NCBI GenBank assembly: GCA_001931535.1 | Contig: CP016211.1 | Location: 5,997,573 to 6,061,572 of the forward strand | From: Minicystis rosea | Lineage (GTDB): Bacteria; Myxococcota_A; Polyangia; Polyangiales; Polyangiaceae | Direction: 5' to 3' | DNA length: 64,000 bases | Part shown: positions 50,905-62,875 of the stretch, piece by piece | Numbering within the stretch: position 1 is the first letter of the stretch | How the letters are laid out: every line of letters starts with the position of its first letter | Position numbers and translations under genes: made by a program | Notes under the pieces: model-generated | The model's input: only the letters and a program-made list of their open reading frames with translations | Databases searched by the model: none | Told to the model about the DNA's origin: nothing

Positions 50905-52068
50905 ATGATCGCGCTCGTCGCCGGCACCCGCCCCAATTTCATGAAGATCGCGCCCGTGCAGCGCGCCCTCGTGCGGCGCGGCCTCCCCGTGCGCCTCATC
51001 CACACCGGCCAGCATTTCGATGCCGCCATGAGCGCCATCTTCTTTCGCGATCTCGGCCTCCCGCAGCCGGACGTCACGCTCAGCGCCGGCGGCGGATCGC
51101 ACGCGCAGCAGACGGCGGCCGCGCTCGTGGGCGTGGAAGCCGATCTGCTCGCGCACCGGCCCCATCTGATGATCGTCGTCGGCGACGTCACGAGCACGCT
51201 GGCGGCCGCGCTCTCCGCCGCCAAGGTCGGCATCCCCGTGGCGCACGTGGAGTCGGGCCTGCGCTCGCGTGATTGGACCATGCCCGAAGAGGTCAACCGC
51301 GTCCTCACCGATCAGCTCTCCGATCTCCTCTTCATCCCCTCGCACGACGCCGCGGCCAACCTGATCGCCGAAGGCATCCCGCGCGAGCGCATCGTGTTCG
51401 CCGGCAACGTGATGATCGACTCGCTCTACGACGCGCTCGGCCGCCGCACCGACGTCCTCGCGCGGCTCGGCCAGCGCCCCCGCGGCTACGCCGTCGCGAC
51501 GCTGCATCGTCCGGCGAACGTCGATACGGTCGAAGCGCTCACCGTCACGCTCGACGCACTCGAAGTGGTGGCCGCGCGCATCCCCGTCGTCTTCCCCGTG
51601 CATCCGCGCACGGTGGCCCGCGTCGAGGCCCTCGGCCTCACGCCGCGCGTGCGCGCGCTCGGCAACCTGCACCCGATCACGCCGCTCGGTTACGACGACT
51701 TCGTCACGCTTCTCTCCGATGCGCGCTTGGTCGTCACCGACTCCGGTGGCATCCAGGAGGAGACGACGGTGCTCGGCGTCCCCTGCCTCACGCTGCGCAC
51801 CAGCACCGAGCGTCCCATCACGGTGAGCGAAGGAACCAACGTCGTCGTCGGCATGGATCCCCATCGCATCGCGCGCGAGGTGGACACGATCCTCGCCGGC
51901 CGCGCCAAGCGCGGCCGCATCCCCGAAGGTTGGGACGGGCGCGCCGGCGAGCGCATCGCCGAGTCGGTCGAGCTCTTCCTCCGCGGCACCCCACCGGCCA
52001 AGCGCGCGCATCAACCCGTCCCGCCGCCGGAATCCGCACCTTGGTCGAGCGAGCCCAACGCCGCATAG
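50905..52068 (+). CDS. wecB: UDP-N-acetylglucosamine 2-epimerase (non-hydrolysing)
   Basis: A 387-residue enzyme that converts UDP-GlcNAc to UDP-ManNAc. Family marks are VAGTRPNFMKIAPV, HTGQHFD, VVGDVTSTLAAAL, HVESGLRS, HRPANVD and VTDSGGIQEE, with LGVPCLTLRTSTERP. ATG 50905 is preceded by GAGGAG. It begins 276 bases after the cytochrome gene and stands alone. The product feeds envelope polysaccharide or teichoic-like polymers in many bacteria; the specific polymer here is unknown. An amino-sugar supply for the island is possible but not indicated by location. Confidence 0.95.
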   Translation: MIALVAGTRPNFMKIAPVQRALVRRGLPVRLIHTGQHFDAAMSAIFFRDLGLPQPDVTLSAGGGSHAQQTAAALVGVEADLLAHRPHLMIVVGDVTSTLAAALSAAKVGIPVAHVESGLRSRDWTMPEEVNRVLTDQLSDLLFIPSHDAAANLIAEGIPRERIVFAGNVMIDSLYDALGRRTDVLARLGQRPRGYAVATLHRPANVDTVEALTVTLDALEVVAARIPVVFPVHPRTVARVEALGLTPRVRALGNLHPITPLGYDDFVTLLSDARLVVTDSGGIQEETTVLGVPCLTLRTSTERPITVSEGTNVVVGMDPHRIAREVDTILAGRAKRGRIPEGWDGRAGERIAESVELFLRGTPPAKRAHQPVPPPESAPWSSEPNAA

Positions 52069-52085
52069 CAAAGAGCGCAGACCAA

Positions 52086-52118
52086 CGAGCCGCTGCGCCG
52101 CGAAACACGCGCGGCTCG
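52086..52118. terminator. possible weak hairpin between convergent genes
   Basis: CGAGCCGC and GCGGCTCG pair across a 17-base loop in the 69 bases between the wecB stop and the convergent YkgJ-type stop. There is no T tract, so support is weak. Confidence 0.3.
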
Positions 52119-52137
52119 CCGCCCCGTCGTGCTGTGG

Positions 52138-52914
52138 TTAGTCCATCACCGTCGTGCGCTCGAGCAGCTCGCGCACCACGTCCTCGCCCTGCACTTCGAC
52201 ATCGAGCGCGGCGCCCGCCGCCTCGGCCCACTCCAGCGCGAGCGGCAGCGGCATCGCCTTCGGATCCACGTCGGCGATCGACGCCGACAGCTCCGCGAGG
52301 AGCTCGCTCATCCACACGGGCCGGGCCGTCGCTTCCACGTCGCCGCCGAGATCCTTGCAGCGCTCCGGCGGCGACGTCACCACGTGCTGGCGACACGCGA
52401 CCGGGCGATCGGCATACACGAGGCACCGCTCGTGCTCGAGGAACGGGCACGCCATCCCCGCCTCGAAGTAACGCGCGCTCGCCGTGTCCCACGCGCTCTT
52501 CCCGCGCGCCGGCGTGACCGTCATCATCGTGCGGCCGGGCGGCACGCTCGCGTCGAGCAGGCCGAGATCCTCCATGCGACGCACCGTCGCGGCGAAGCGG
52601 CGGCGCACCGCCTCGCGCTGCTTGCCGGGCATCGCCTTCACCATCTTCGCGAGCGCGAGCGCCTCGATCGGCGCCACGGGCACCACCTGCCGGCAGCACG
52701 ACGCGCAGCCCGCGCGGCACGTCACCGCGCGCCCCTCGGCCGCGGCGTCGCGAACGGAAGCCTCGGTGATCACGTCCGTCACGCGCCGCGCCAGCGGCAA
52801 CACGTCGACGGGACGGCTCGCGCCGATGCGCACGCGCGCCGTGATTTCGTGATCCTGCCCGAGGATCACGAGGTGAATCTTCACGTCGTCGTGGCGCGGT
52901 CCTTGGGTCGGCAC
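52138..52914 (-). CDS. YkgJ-family Cys-cluster protein
   Basis: A 258-residue protein. The cluster C66, C70, C73 and C74 (CRAGCASCCRQ) followed by ACPFLEHERCLVYADRPVAC matches the YkgJ/Zn- or Fe-chelating domain family. The N-terminal ~60 residues form a separate small beta domain. The family's biochemical role is not settled; metal or iron-sulfur binding is likely. GTG 52914 is the start. It is convergent with wecB and divergent from tex. Confidence 0.8.
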   Translation of the reverse strand: MPTQGPRHDDVKIHLVILGQDHEITARVRIGASRPVDVLPLARRVTDVITEASVRDAAAEGRAVTCRAGCASCCRQVVPVAPIEALALAKMVKAMPGKQREAVRRRFAATVRRMEDLGLLDASVPPGRTMMTVTPARGKSAWDTASARYFEAGMACPFLEHERCLVYADRPVACRQHVVTSPPERCKDLGGDVEATARPVWMSELLAELSASIADVDPKAMPLPLALEWAEAAGAALDVEVQGEDVVRELLERTTVMD

Positions 52915-53018
52915 GGCCGCCGAGAATAACGATCGCCCCGCGCCCGCGCGAGGGCTTCGACATCACCGAGAAAGTCAAGCTGGACAACCGTGCACCCAGC
53001 GCTTATTCGCTCTCGACC

Positions 53019-55418
<2,400 letters not shown>

Positions 55419-55496
55419 CCCGCCCTACACTCCGGCCGTCACGTGGACTTTTCCGAGGGCGGCGGCAGCATGAGCCGCCCCGAGGATGGATGGTTG

Positions 55497-55799
55497 ATGA
55501 GCTGGAAGGTTCTTGGTCCGATCGTCGCGAGCGTCGTCGTTTCGCTCTCCACCACCGGCTGCTCCAGTCAGGTGGTGGTGCGCTCCGCGCCCCCCGCCGA
55601 GCGTCAAGAGGCGGTCGCCGCCGCGCCGAGCGCGCAACACTTCTGGGTGCGTGGTCACTGGCATTGGGACGGCGCTCGCTACGACTGGATCGCCGGTCGT
55701 TGGGAGACACGTCGCACCCACGAGGTCTGGGTCCCCGGTCACTGGCGCCAAGTATCCGGCGGCTGGGTCTGGGAAGAGGGTCGCTGGACGACGCGCTGA
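55497..55799 (+). CDS. YXWGXW-repeat lipoprotein
   Basis: About 100 residues from ATG 55497 (in-frame ATG 55470 and GTG 55443 are alternatives). The signal MSWKVLGPIVASVVVSLSTT ends at a lipobox Cys (TTGCSS). The mature part carries three W-x-x-G-x-W type repeats (FWVRGHWHWDG, DWIAGRWETR, VWVPGHWRQ, WVWEEGRW), typical of small envelope lipoproteins of unknown role. A good terminator follows. Confidence 0.75.
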   Translation: MSWKVLGPIVASVVVSLSTTGCSSQVVVRSAPPAERQEAVAAAPSAQHFWVRGHWHWDGARYDWIAGRWETRRTHEVWVPGHWRQVSGGWVWEEGRWTTR

Positions 55800-55823
55800 A
55801 CGCGCCACATCGCTGAGCGCTCG

Positions 55824-55863
55824 ATCGAGGCACCGTATCGATGATGCGGTGCCTCGATGTTTT
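55824..55863. terminator. 12-bp hairpin terminator
   Basis: ATCGAGGCACCG (55824-55835) and CGGTGCCTCGAT (55847-55858) pair perfectly around an 11-base loop, followed by GTTTT. It lies between the convergent stops of the YXWGXW lipoprotein and the Coq4-like gene. Confidence 0.8.
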
Positions 55864-55872
55864 CCATGGCGA

Positions 55873-56607
55873 CTACGCCGCCGCGGCCACCGTCTCGCGC
55901 TCCACGAGATCGCGCGCGCCGCGGATCGGTCCCGCGCGCAGCAACGAAGCCATCACCGCATCTGCCGCGGCCACGTCGACCGCATAGCGGCTCCGCACCT
56001 CATCGAGCGGCGTCGCCCAAAGCGACTTCCAATCCACGCCGATGATGCGCCGCGCCCGCCGGCCCATCACCCAACCGCGCACGATCGCATCCATGCGGCG
56101 ATCGCTGTCGTCGAACTCGAGGAGCAGCGTGTTGACGAAGCCCATCGTGAGGATGCCGATCGCGATCCGCGACGGGAACTGCGCCGCGTAGAACGCCTGC
56201 AAACCAAGCTCTCCCGCGCGATCGGCGCCGAAGCCCGTCACCACGTGCCAGATGTCGTGCGTCTCGTAGAGGTGCGCCGAGATCCACTCCATGTCGCTCG
56301 CGGCCTCGCGTGATGGGAGCGCGTCCGGATCGAGCCCGAGCGCGCGCATGTGCGCCGCGAACGCGTACCCGAGCGTCCCCGCGGGCAGCTTCGACAGCGC
56401 GTCGAGCTCGAGCCGCCCCGTGCGCGGCCGCTCCGCGAGGCCCCGCACGCCCTCCTCCGTCTCGCGGAACGCCTGGAGCACCGGGGCCGCGAAGCGCTCG
56501 TTCATCACCAGGTTATCGATGAACTGGAAGACCTCGCCGAGCCGATCGGGATCGCGCACCACCCGCGCGAAGCCGATCGTCGCGCGGACCAAATTCAAAG
56601 GATTCAT
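55873..56607 (-). CDS. Coq4-family protein
   Basis: A 244-residue soluble protein. H117-D118-x2-H121 in LYETHDIWHVVTGF is the metal-binding motif of Coq4 (ubiquinone biosynthesis scaffold/C1 decarboxylase) and related proteins. GELGLQAFYAAQFPSR follows, as in that family. In bacteria such proteins are often not tied to ubiquinone; the role here is unknown. The start at 56607 faces the divergent TetR gene, with a palindrome between, so the regulator may control it. Confidence 0.85.
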   Translation of the reverse strand: MNPLNLVRATIGFARVVRDPDRLGEVFQFIDNLVMNERFAAPVLQAFRETEEGVRGLAERPRTGRLELDALSKLPAGTLGYAFAAHMRALGLDPDALPSREAASDMEWISAHLYETHDIWHVVTGFGADRAGELGLQAFYAAQFPSRIAIGILTMGFVNTLLLEFDDSDRRMDAIVRGWVMGRRARRIIGVDWKSLWATPLDEVRSRYAVDVAAADAVMASLLRAGPIRGARDLVERETVAAAA

Positions 56608-56668
56608 CGCCGCCGCCTCCGTCGTGGGCCAGGGGGTCGCTTGCGCCCGTCCGCCCGCTCCATCAATA

Positions 56669-56682
56669 TGAGCCTTCGCTCA
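56669..56682. promoter_or_regulatory. TetR-type operator palindrome TGAGC-N4-GCTCA
   Basis: TGAGC and GCTCA are inverted around CTTC, with AT-rich flanks (AATA, CATTTT), in the 110-base divergent gap between the Coq4-like gene and the TetR gene. Both position and form suit autoregulation and control of the Coq4-like gene. Confidence 0.5.
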
Positions 56683-56717
56683 CATTTTCTCTACTCGCAT
56701 TCGATGTCAGGAATTCC

Positions 56718-57464
56718 ATGAGCAAAGCCCCGCGCACAACGCCGAGAAAAGCGGCTCAGCAGGATCGGTCGCGGACCACCGTCGACGCCATCTTGCGAGC
56801 GACCGCTCGCATTCTCGTCCGCGAGGGTTACGACCGGGCCAGCACCAACAAGATCGCGCTGGCCGCCGGGGTGAGCATCGGCTCGCTCTATCAGTACTTC
56901 CCCAGCAAGGAGGCGCTGGTCGCCGAGCTGCTCGATCGGCACTGCGCCGATATCTTGAGCATCCTCGCGGAGAGCGCGGCCCGCTTCGCCTACGCCTCGG
57001 TCCCCGAGGCGGTGCGCGGCGCGGTGCTGGCGCAGGTGCGCGCGCACCGCCTCGATCCGGAGCTCTACCGGGTGCTCATCGAGCAGGTGCCGCGCATCGG
57101 CCGCCTCGATCAGCTCGCCGCGCTGGACCGGCGCTGCGCCGAGCTGGTGAAGGGCTACCTCGACGCGCACCGCGCCGAGCTGCGCGTCGAGGACACCGCG
57201 CTCGCCGCCGTCTTCCTGGTGCACACCGTGAAGGAGCTGACCCACGTCATCGTCTCCGAGCACGAGGGCACCACGAGCGGTCCCAAGCCGCGGGCCGGAA
57301 AAGCCGTCGCCGATCACGATGGCGCCGCGAGCGTCGCCAAACCGCGAGTCGGAAGAGCCGGCGCGGGTCACGAGACCGTCGCCGACGAAGAGCGCTTCGT
57401 CGACGAGATCACCGACATGCTGGTGCGCTACTTGGTGAAGGATCCGCCGCGCCGCGGCCGTTGA
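56718..57464 (+). CDS. TetR family regulator
   Basis: A 248-residue TetR regulator. The DNA-binding part (ILRATARILVREGYDRASTN, then KIALAAGVSIGSLYQYF) is clear. The ligand domain is followed by an unusual insertion near 195-225 of charged repeats (GPKPRAGKAVADHDGAASVA and KPRVGRAGAGHETVA) before the last helix. It is divergent from the Coq4-like gene with a palindromic site between them. The 3' end is 27 bases from the convergent trpC gene. Confidence 0.92.
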   Translation: MSKAPRTTPRKAAQQDRSRTTVDAILRATARILVREGYDRASTNKIALAAGVSIGSLYQYFPSKEALVAELLDRHCADILSILAESAARFAYASVPEAVRGAVLAQVRAHRLDPELYRVLIEQVPRIGRLDQLAALDRRCAELVKGYLDAHRAELRVEDTALAAVFLVHTVKELTHVIVSEHEGTTSGPKPRAGKAVADHDGAASVAKPRVGRAGAGHETVADEERFVDEITDMLVRYLVKDPPRRGR

Positions 57465-57491
57465 TCAGAAGGGCTGCACGCGCCCTCTCGA

Positions 57492-58316
57492 TCACCGAGA
57501 TGCAGCGGCCACCATCGAGGCCAGGAGCTCGCTCGGATCGTCGAGGCGCATGAGGGCTTCGCCGATCAACGCTGCGTCGGCGCGGCCCGATGCGACCTGC
57601 GCGACGTCCTCCGGGCCGCGCAGGCCCGAGAGGTGCGCGGCCACGACGCCGGGATCGATCTGTGCGAGGATCTTGGCCGCGCGCTCCGCGTCCATCTTGA
57701 GGGTGTTGAGATCGCGCGCGTTCACGCCGACGAGCCGCGCGCCTGCGTCACGGGCCGGCACGAGCTCGGCTTCGGTGGCCACCTCCACGAGCGGGAGCAA
57801 GCCACGCTCCTCCGCGCCGCGCACGAGGCTCGGCAGCTCACCGTTTTCGAGGCAGCGCACGATGAGGAGCACGGCGTCGGCGCCGGCATCGAGCGCGCGA
57901 TCGAGCTGGATGGGGTGAAGCACGAACTCCTTGCACAGGAGGTACGGGCGCGCGTCTCCCAACGCGGCATCGAGCGCCTCGCGACAGGCGGCGAGGTCTT
58001 CGAAGCTGCCGCCGAAGAAGGGGCCGTCGGTGAGCACGCTGATCATGGTCGCGCCGCCGCGCGCGTACGCGACCGCGCGCTCGGCCGGCGTGAGCGCACG
58101 CGAGAGATCACCGGCGGACGGCGATCGCATCTTGATCTCGGTGAACAAGCGCAGCGGCCCACCGGACGGACGGCGGAGCGCTTCGAGCGCGCCCGGCTTG
58201 GGCCGCCGTCGCGGTGGAAACGGCGGGGCCGCGAGCATGCGCGCGATCTCCGCCCGCTTGGGGATCAGGATGCGATCGAGCACCCCCGCGCGCCTGTGGC
58301 GATAACCGATCTTCAT
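57492..58316 (-). CDS. trpC: indole-3-glycerol-phosphate synthase
   Basis: A 274-residue TIM-barrel enzyme of tryptophan synthesis that closes the indole ring of CdRP. Motifs are FTEIKMRSPSAGDL with the catalytic Lys, GGATMISVLTDGPFFGGS, LCKEFVLHPIQLDRA, LVEVATEAEL and VGVNARDLNTLKMD. ATG 58316 overlaps the trpD stop (ATGA). It is the last gene of the trpG-trpD-trpC unit. Confidence 0.95.
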   Translation of the reverse strand: MKIGYRHRRAGVLDRILIPKRAEIARMLAAPPFPPRRRPKPGALEALRRPSGGPLRLFTEIKMRSPSAGDLSRALTPAERAVAYARGGATMISVLTDGPFFGGSFEDLAACREALDAALGDARPYLLCKEFVLHPIQLDRALDAGADAVLLIVRCLENGELPSLVRGAEERGLLPLVEVATEAELVPARDAGARLVGVNARDLNTLKMDAERAAKILAQIDPGVVAAHLSGLRGPEDVAQVASGRADAALIGEALMRLDDPSELLASMVAAASR

Positions 58317-59366
58317 GCGCCTGTGTCCGATCCCGAGCCCTCGCGGAGGACGGCGCGCCATGTGTCGAGCGCACGCAGCGCGCGGCCGGATCGCAGGAGA
58401 TCGAGGGCCTCGGCCGTCGCCTCGCGCAGACCGGCGCCGTCGGTGCGCTCGCGACCGATGGCGATGGCCGCGCCGGCGTTCATGGCCACGGCACCTTGTG
58501 CAGGGTCGGCATCGCCGCCGAGGATCCCGCGGATGCGCGCGGCGTTGGCCGCGGCGTGGCCGCCGTCGAGCGCGCCTTCGGGCGCGGGCGCGATCCCGAA
58601 ATCCTCGGGCGCGATCTCGCGCTCGCGCAGCGCGCCGCCGGCGAGCTCGGTGACACGCGTGGGGCCGAAGGGGCTGATCTCGTCGAGCCCGTCGACGCCG
58701 CGCACGACCCAAGCATGCTTCGAGCCCAAACGATTGAGCGTCTGCGCCAGGATCGGCCGTAGCCGATCTTCGTAGGCACCGATTAATTGGTGCGTCGCCG
58801 AAGCCGGGTTGGCCACGGGGCCGAGCGCGTTGAAGACGGTGCGCACGGCGAGCTCGCGCCGGGCGGGCCCGCTGTAGCGGAGCGCGGGGTGGTGCGCGGG
58901 CGCGAAGAGGAAGGTGATCCCCGCGCGACGCAGGATCTCGGGGTGACGCGCGGGCGCGACGTCGATCGGTACGTCGAGCGCTTCGAGCACGTCGGCGCTG
59001 CCGGTGCGGCTCGAGACGCTGCGGTTGCCGTGCTTGGCCACGGGGAGACCGGCCGCCGCGACCACGAGGGCCGCCGCGGTGGAGATGTTGAGCGAGCCTT
59101 TGCCGTCACCGCCGGTGCCGCACGTATCGACGACGACGGGGAGCCCGTGATCGACTGGGATCATCACCGCGCGCATGGCCGTGGCGGCGGCGGCGATGGT
59201 GTCCGCGTCCTCGCCGCGGAGGCGGAGCGTGACCACGAAGGCTGCGATTTGCACCGGCGTCCACGCGCCCGCGAAGATGGCATCGAAGGCCGCGCGCAAC
59301 GTGTCCGGCGACGCCCCGCGCACGGAGGCGAGCTCGTCGAAGACCTGCGGGAACGCGACGCCTCCG

Positions 59367-59374
<8 letters not shown>
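58313..59374 (-). CDS. trpD: anthranilate phosphoribosyltransferase
   Basis: A 353-residue enzyme that joins anthranilate to PRPP. The PRPP loop is DTCGTGGDGKGSLNIST, and KHGNRSVSSRTGSADVLEAL and FNALGPVANPA are hallmark segments. GTG 59374 overlaps the trpG end by eight bases. trpC follows with ATGA overlap. Confidence 0.95.
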
Positions 59375-59972
<598 letters not shown>

Positions 59973-60037
59973 GCGCGCCGATAGCGTATCACGCGCTCGG
60001 TTTGGCCCGGCATCGCTCCGCGATCTACCGTCCTTTC

Positions 60038-60361
60038 ATGGAAATCGAGCGTCGTGCTGCGACCCGTCGCCCTGCCCAGGTGTATTTCAACAAGTACATC
60101 GATGGACAACCGTACCTCTGCGAGACCCTGGAGCTGTCCGAGAGCGGAATGCTGATTCGCCGCATCGCCGAGCCCGAGGCCACACGCGCTTGCTACGCCG
60201 TGGAGCTGGCCCAAGGGCCGCTCTCTCCGGGCGACGAGCGCATCTGGCTCTGCGCCACCCCGGTCTGGCAATCCGGCGATCTCGAAGCGCTCCGCTTCGT
60301 GGCCCAGTCGGAGCGCGATCGCACGCTGCTCGCGGGCCTCATCGATCGCGTCGCCGCCTGA
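60038..60361 (+). CDS. PilZ-domain protein
   Basis: A 107-residue single PilZ domain from ATG 60038 (TTG 60002 is in frame). The c-di-GMP-binding motif is ERRAATRRPAQVYFN (R-x3-R) and ETLELSESGMLIRR (the D/NxSxxG site appears as L-S-E-S-G). Loss of the usual Asp/Asn may weaken binding. Stand-alone PilZ proteins often link c-di-GMP to motility or exopolysaccharide. It stands between trpG (divergent) and the hydrolase gene (convergent). Confidence 0.8.
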   Translation: MEIERRAATRRPAQVYFNKYIDGQPYLCETLELSESGMLIRRIAEPEATRACYAVELAQGPLSPGDERIWLCATPVWQSGDLEALRFVAQSERDRTLLAGLIDRVAA

Positions 60362-60410
60362 TTTCAAGCCTCGATCGCGCGCTCTCCGTTCCCACGCGCC
60401 GCGCCGCGCT

Positions 60411-61316
60411 TCATGCAATCCCGTGATCTCGGAAGAAGCGTTCGATACGCAAGCTCACGAGATCGGGATACTCGACAGGCACGTAATGGGTGCCGCCCGG
60501 CACCACCAAGATCTCCGCTTCCGGAATGCGCCGCGCCATCTGCTGCGCGAGCGGGCGCGGCGTGAGCGGGTCGCGATCGCCCGCGATCACCAGCGCGGGC
60601 ACGTTGATCGATCCGAGGACGCGGGCGGCGTCGTGATCGCCCGCGGCCTTGAGGAGCCGGAAATACGGCTCGAGCTCGAGCTCGCCGAGCGCCTCGATGA
60701 GCTCCGCGAGGACCTCGTCGTCGAGGGCTTTGCCCACGATGCCGAGGCGCTTGAGCCAAGCGGCCGCGCCGGGCCGGCCGAGGGTGCGCCGGGTGACGCG
60801 CGTCGCCAGCGGGTGCGCGCGACGGAGGACGTCGAGGATCGGCGGGATCACCGCGCCGACGCCGGGCAGCGGCGTGAGCGTGTCGAGCGGGCGACCGTAC
60901 GTACCGTTGATTAAGACGAGACCCGAGATCCGGCCGGGCGCGCGCCGGAATGTCTCGAGCGCCACCTGCACGCCCAGGCTCCAACCGACGAGGGCCACGC
61001 GCTCGATCTTCTCGGCGGCCAGGATGGCGTGGAGATCCTGAACGTGACGATCGACGCCGTACGCGTCGTCCGCATCGTTCGAGGGACGCCTCGATCCGTA
61101 GAGGCCCCGATAATCCCATGTGAGGAAACGGCAGCGATCGGCGAGGTATTCGATCTGTCCGCGCCACGCGAGCCAGGTCCCGCCCAGGCCATTGGCGAGG
61201 ACGACCACCGGCGCGCCGGGAAAGGGCGCATCGGTGATGTGGTAGGCGATTTCCGTGGTGTCCAAGCTCCGCACCCGCCGGGTGTCGATCGTCGTCGGTG
61301 GGCGCGCCGGGAGCAT
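60411..61316 (-). CDS. alpha/beta hydrolase
   Basis: About 301 residues from ATG 61316. It has the classic fold: VVVLANGLGGTW (oxyanion region), VALVGWSLGVQVALE with Ser in the G-x-S-x-G elbow, LVIAGDRDPLTP with the catalytic Asp, and GGTHYVPVEYPD with the His. The frame is open to GTG/ATG 61436, but that would overlap the promoter of the next gene, so I prefer 61316. Substrate unknown; the group includes haloperoxidase-like and esterase enzymes. Confidence 0.85.
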   Translation of the reverse strand: MLPARPPTTIDTRRVRSLDTTEIAYHITDAPFPGAPVVVLANGLGGTWLAWRGQIEYLADRCRFLTWDYRGLYGSRRPSNDADDAYGVDRHVQDLHAILAAEKIERVALVGWSLGVQVALETFRRAPGRISGLVLINGTYGRPLDTLTPLPGVGAVIPPILDVLRRAHPLATRVTRRTLGRPGAAAWLKRLGIVGKALDDEVLAELIEALGELELEPYFRLLKAAGDHDAARVLGSINVPALVIAGDRDPLTPRPLAQQMARRIPEAEILVVPGGTHYVPVEYPDLVSLRIERFFRDHGIA

Positions 61317-61422
61317 GATGATCACATCCGTAGCCCGCAGGTTCGTGGGGGCCACCCGCAGCGAGGTGACCGCGCGCACGAGCACGAAGGACGATGTTCG
61401 CAGGTACGACCGCGGCAGCGCG

Positions 61423-61452
61423 TTGACAGAACGCACCGGCGGCCGCTAACGT
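61423..61452 (+). promoter_or_regulatory. promoter of the gene at 61584
   Basis: TTGACA (61423-61428), 18 bases, then TAACGT (61447-61452), about 130 bases before ATG 61584. The -35 is a perfect consensus. Confidence 0.5.
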
Positions 61453-61583
61453 GCCGGGCGGTCGCCGGTCTGCTTCGAGTGTCTCCGAGACCGCGAGCGC
61501 GCCTCCGTTTCCGTCAGTGGAATGGTTCGCGTGCGCCCCGTTCACCATCCGCTGAGCGCCGGTGACCCGCCTCCGAGGAGCCG

Positions 61584-62786
61584 ATGGCTGACGACAAAGC
61601 GAAGAAGACCAAGATCGATCTCAAAGCGCGCCTCGGGAAGACCCAGGTGGGCCTTCAGCCGGCGAGCGCGCTGCCCATCCCCGCGGGCGCCGGGGCGACG
61701 CCGCCGCCGCCTTCGGATCCTGGGCCGAGCAGCTCCGGATCCGCTTCGGTGCCGGCCCCGCCGGCGAGCGCACCGATGAGCCGCCCGACGCCGAACATCG
61801 CGCCGCCGCCCGGCCTCTCTCCAGGGATCCCGATCCCGCCGTTCGCGCAGCCGCAGCGCCCCGCGCCGGCCGCCCCGGCGTCGAAGCCGACCGCCGCGCA
61901 GCAGACGATCAAGGTCGAGATCGGCGAAGAGATCGAGAACGAGCGCAAGAAGTGGAAGCAGCGCGTCTTCCTCGGCGCGATCGCCGGCGCGCTGGTGGGC
62001 GCGGGCATCGGCTTCGTCGGCGGCGGCTCGCAGGAGAAGGGCGCCCGCGCGCAGCGCGCCGCCCGCGGCGCCGGCCTCCTCGAGAAGGACGTCAAGGCGA
62101 CGGTCGACAAGCTCAAGGACCTCGACACCAAGCTGACCGAGGCCTCCGAGAAGCTGAAGTCGAAGAGCTACCCGGAAGATCTCGCCACCGCGCTCTCCGG
62201 CCTGCTCATCCCGTTCGATTCGTCGAACCTCGACAACAAGGACGTCGGCAGCCTCCCGCCGCGCGTCCTCAAGAACGTGCTCAACTTCACCTCCGCGGTG
62301 GAGGCGCTCAACAAGAACCGCGAGTCGCTGAAGAACATCGTCGGCATCGCCAAGGATCCGATCACCAAGGCGTGGAAAGAGGAGCAGGCCCCCGTCGCCA
62401 ACTTCTCCGTCGTGTTCCGCAGCGAAGGTGGCAAGACCGTGGTCGCCGAGCTCGTCCCCAACAAGGAGCCCTTCGCGTGGAAGGGTGACTACCCGGGCAG
62501 CTACAAGGTGACCCGCCTCGAGAACAACAAGCCCGCCGAGAAGTCCGTGACCCGCTGGGTCAAGGGCGAGCTCCCGGGCAACGATCTCACGGCCATCCCC
62601 GTCGATCCGAAGAGCGTCGCGGCCTTCTCCAGCGAGCAGCTCATCGGCAAGCTGAGCAAGGCCATCTACGACATCCGCGTCGACCTCGCGGGCAACAAGG
62701 ACAACCCCACCAACGAGACGCCCGGCGTCGTGAAGATGGCGGAAGACCTGGCCAACGAGCTGCACAAAGCCTCGATGAACCAGTAA
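61584..62786 (+). CDS. single-span membrane protein with Pro-rich N-terminus and coiled coil
   Basis: A 400-residue protein. Residues 1-105 are Pro/Ala-rich and disordered, with a basic start (ADDKAKKTKIDLKARLGK). One membrane span follows near 128-150 (FLGAIAGALVGAGIGFVGGG), then a coiled-coil segment (DVKATVDKLKDLDTKL) and a globular C-terminal domain of ~200 residues. No family is recognised. ATG 61584 has GAGGAG upstream. It probably faces the periplasm. A strong terminator follows the stop. Confidence 0.7.
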   Translation: MADDKAKKTKIDLKARLGKTQVGLQPASALPIPAGAGATPPPPSDPGPSSSGSASVPAPPASAPMSRPTPNIAPPPGLSPGIPIPPFAQPQRPAPAAPASKPTAAQQTIKVEIGEEIENERKKWKQRVFLGAIAGALVGAGIGFVGGGSQEKGARAQRAARGAGLLEKDVKATVDKLKDLDTKLTEASEKLKSKSYPEDLATALSGLLIPFDSSNLDNKDVGSLPPRVLKNVLNFTSAVEALNKNRESLKNIVGIAKDPITKAWKEEQAPVANFSVVFRSEGGKTVVAELVPNKEPFAWKGDYPGSYKVTRLENNKPAEKSVTRWVKGELPGNDLTAIPVDPKSVAAFSSEQLIGKLSKAIYDIRVDLAGNKDNPTNETPGVVKMAEDLANELHKASMNQ

Positions 62787-62809
62787 GGCTCCGGCACCGT
62801 CCGAGCCTC

Positions 62810-62846
62810 GCGAAGCGAGCCACGCGCAAGCGTCGGCTCGCTTTGC
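62810..62846 (+). terminator. 12-bp hairpin terminator
   Basis: GCGAAGCGAGCC and GGCTCGCTTTGC pair at 11 of 12 positions with a 13-base loop, followed by CGTTTC. It ends transcription of the gene at 61584 and faces the convergent glycosyltransferase gene. Confidence 0.7.
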
Positions 62847-62875
62847 CGTTTCAGGCGCCTTCTTCTTTCGATTGA

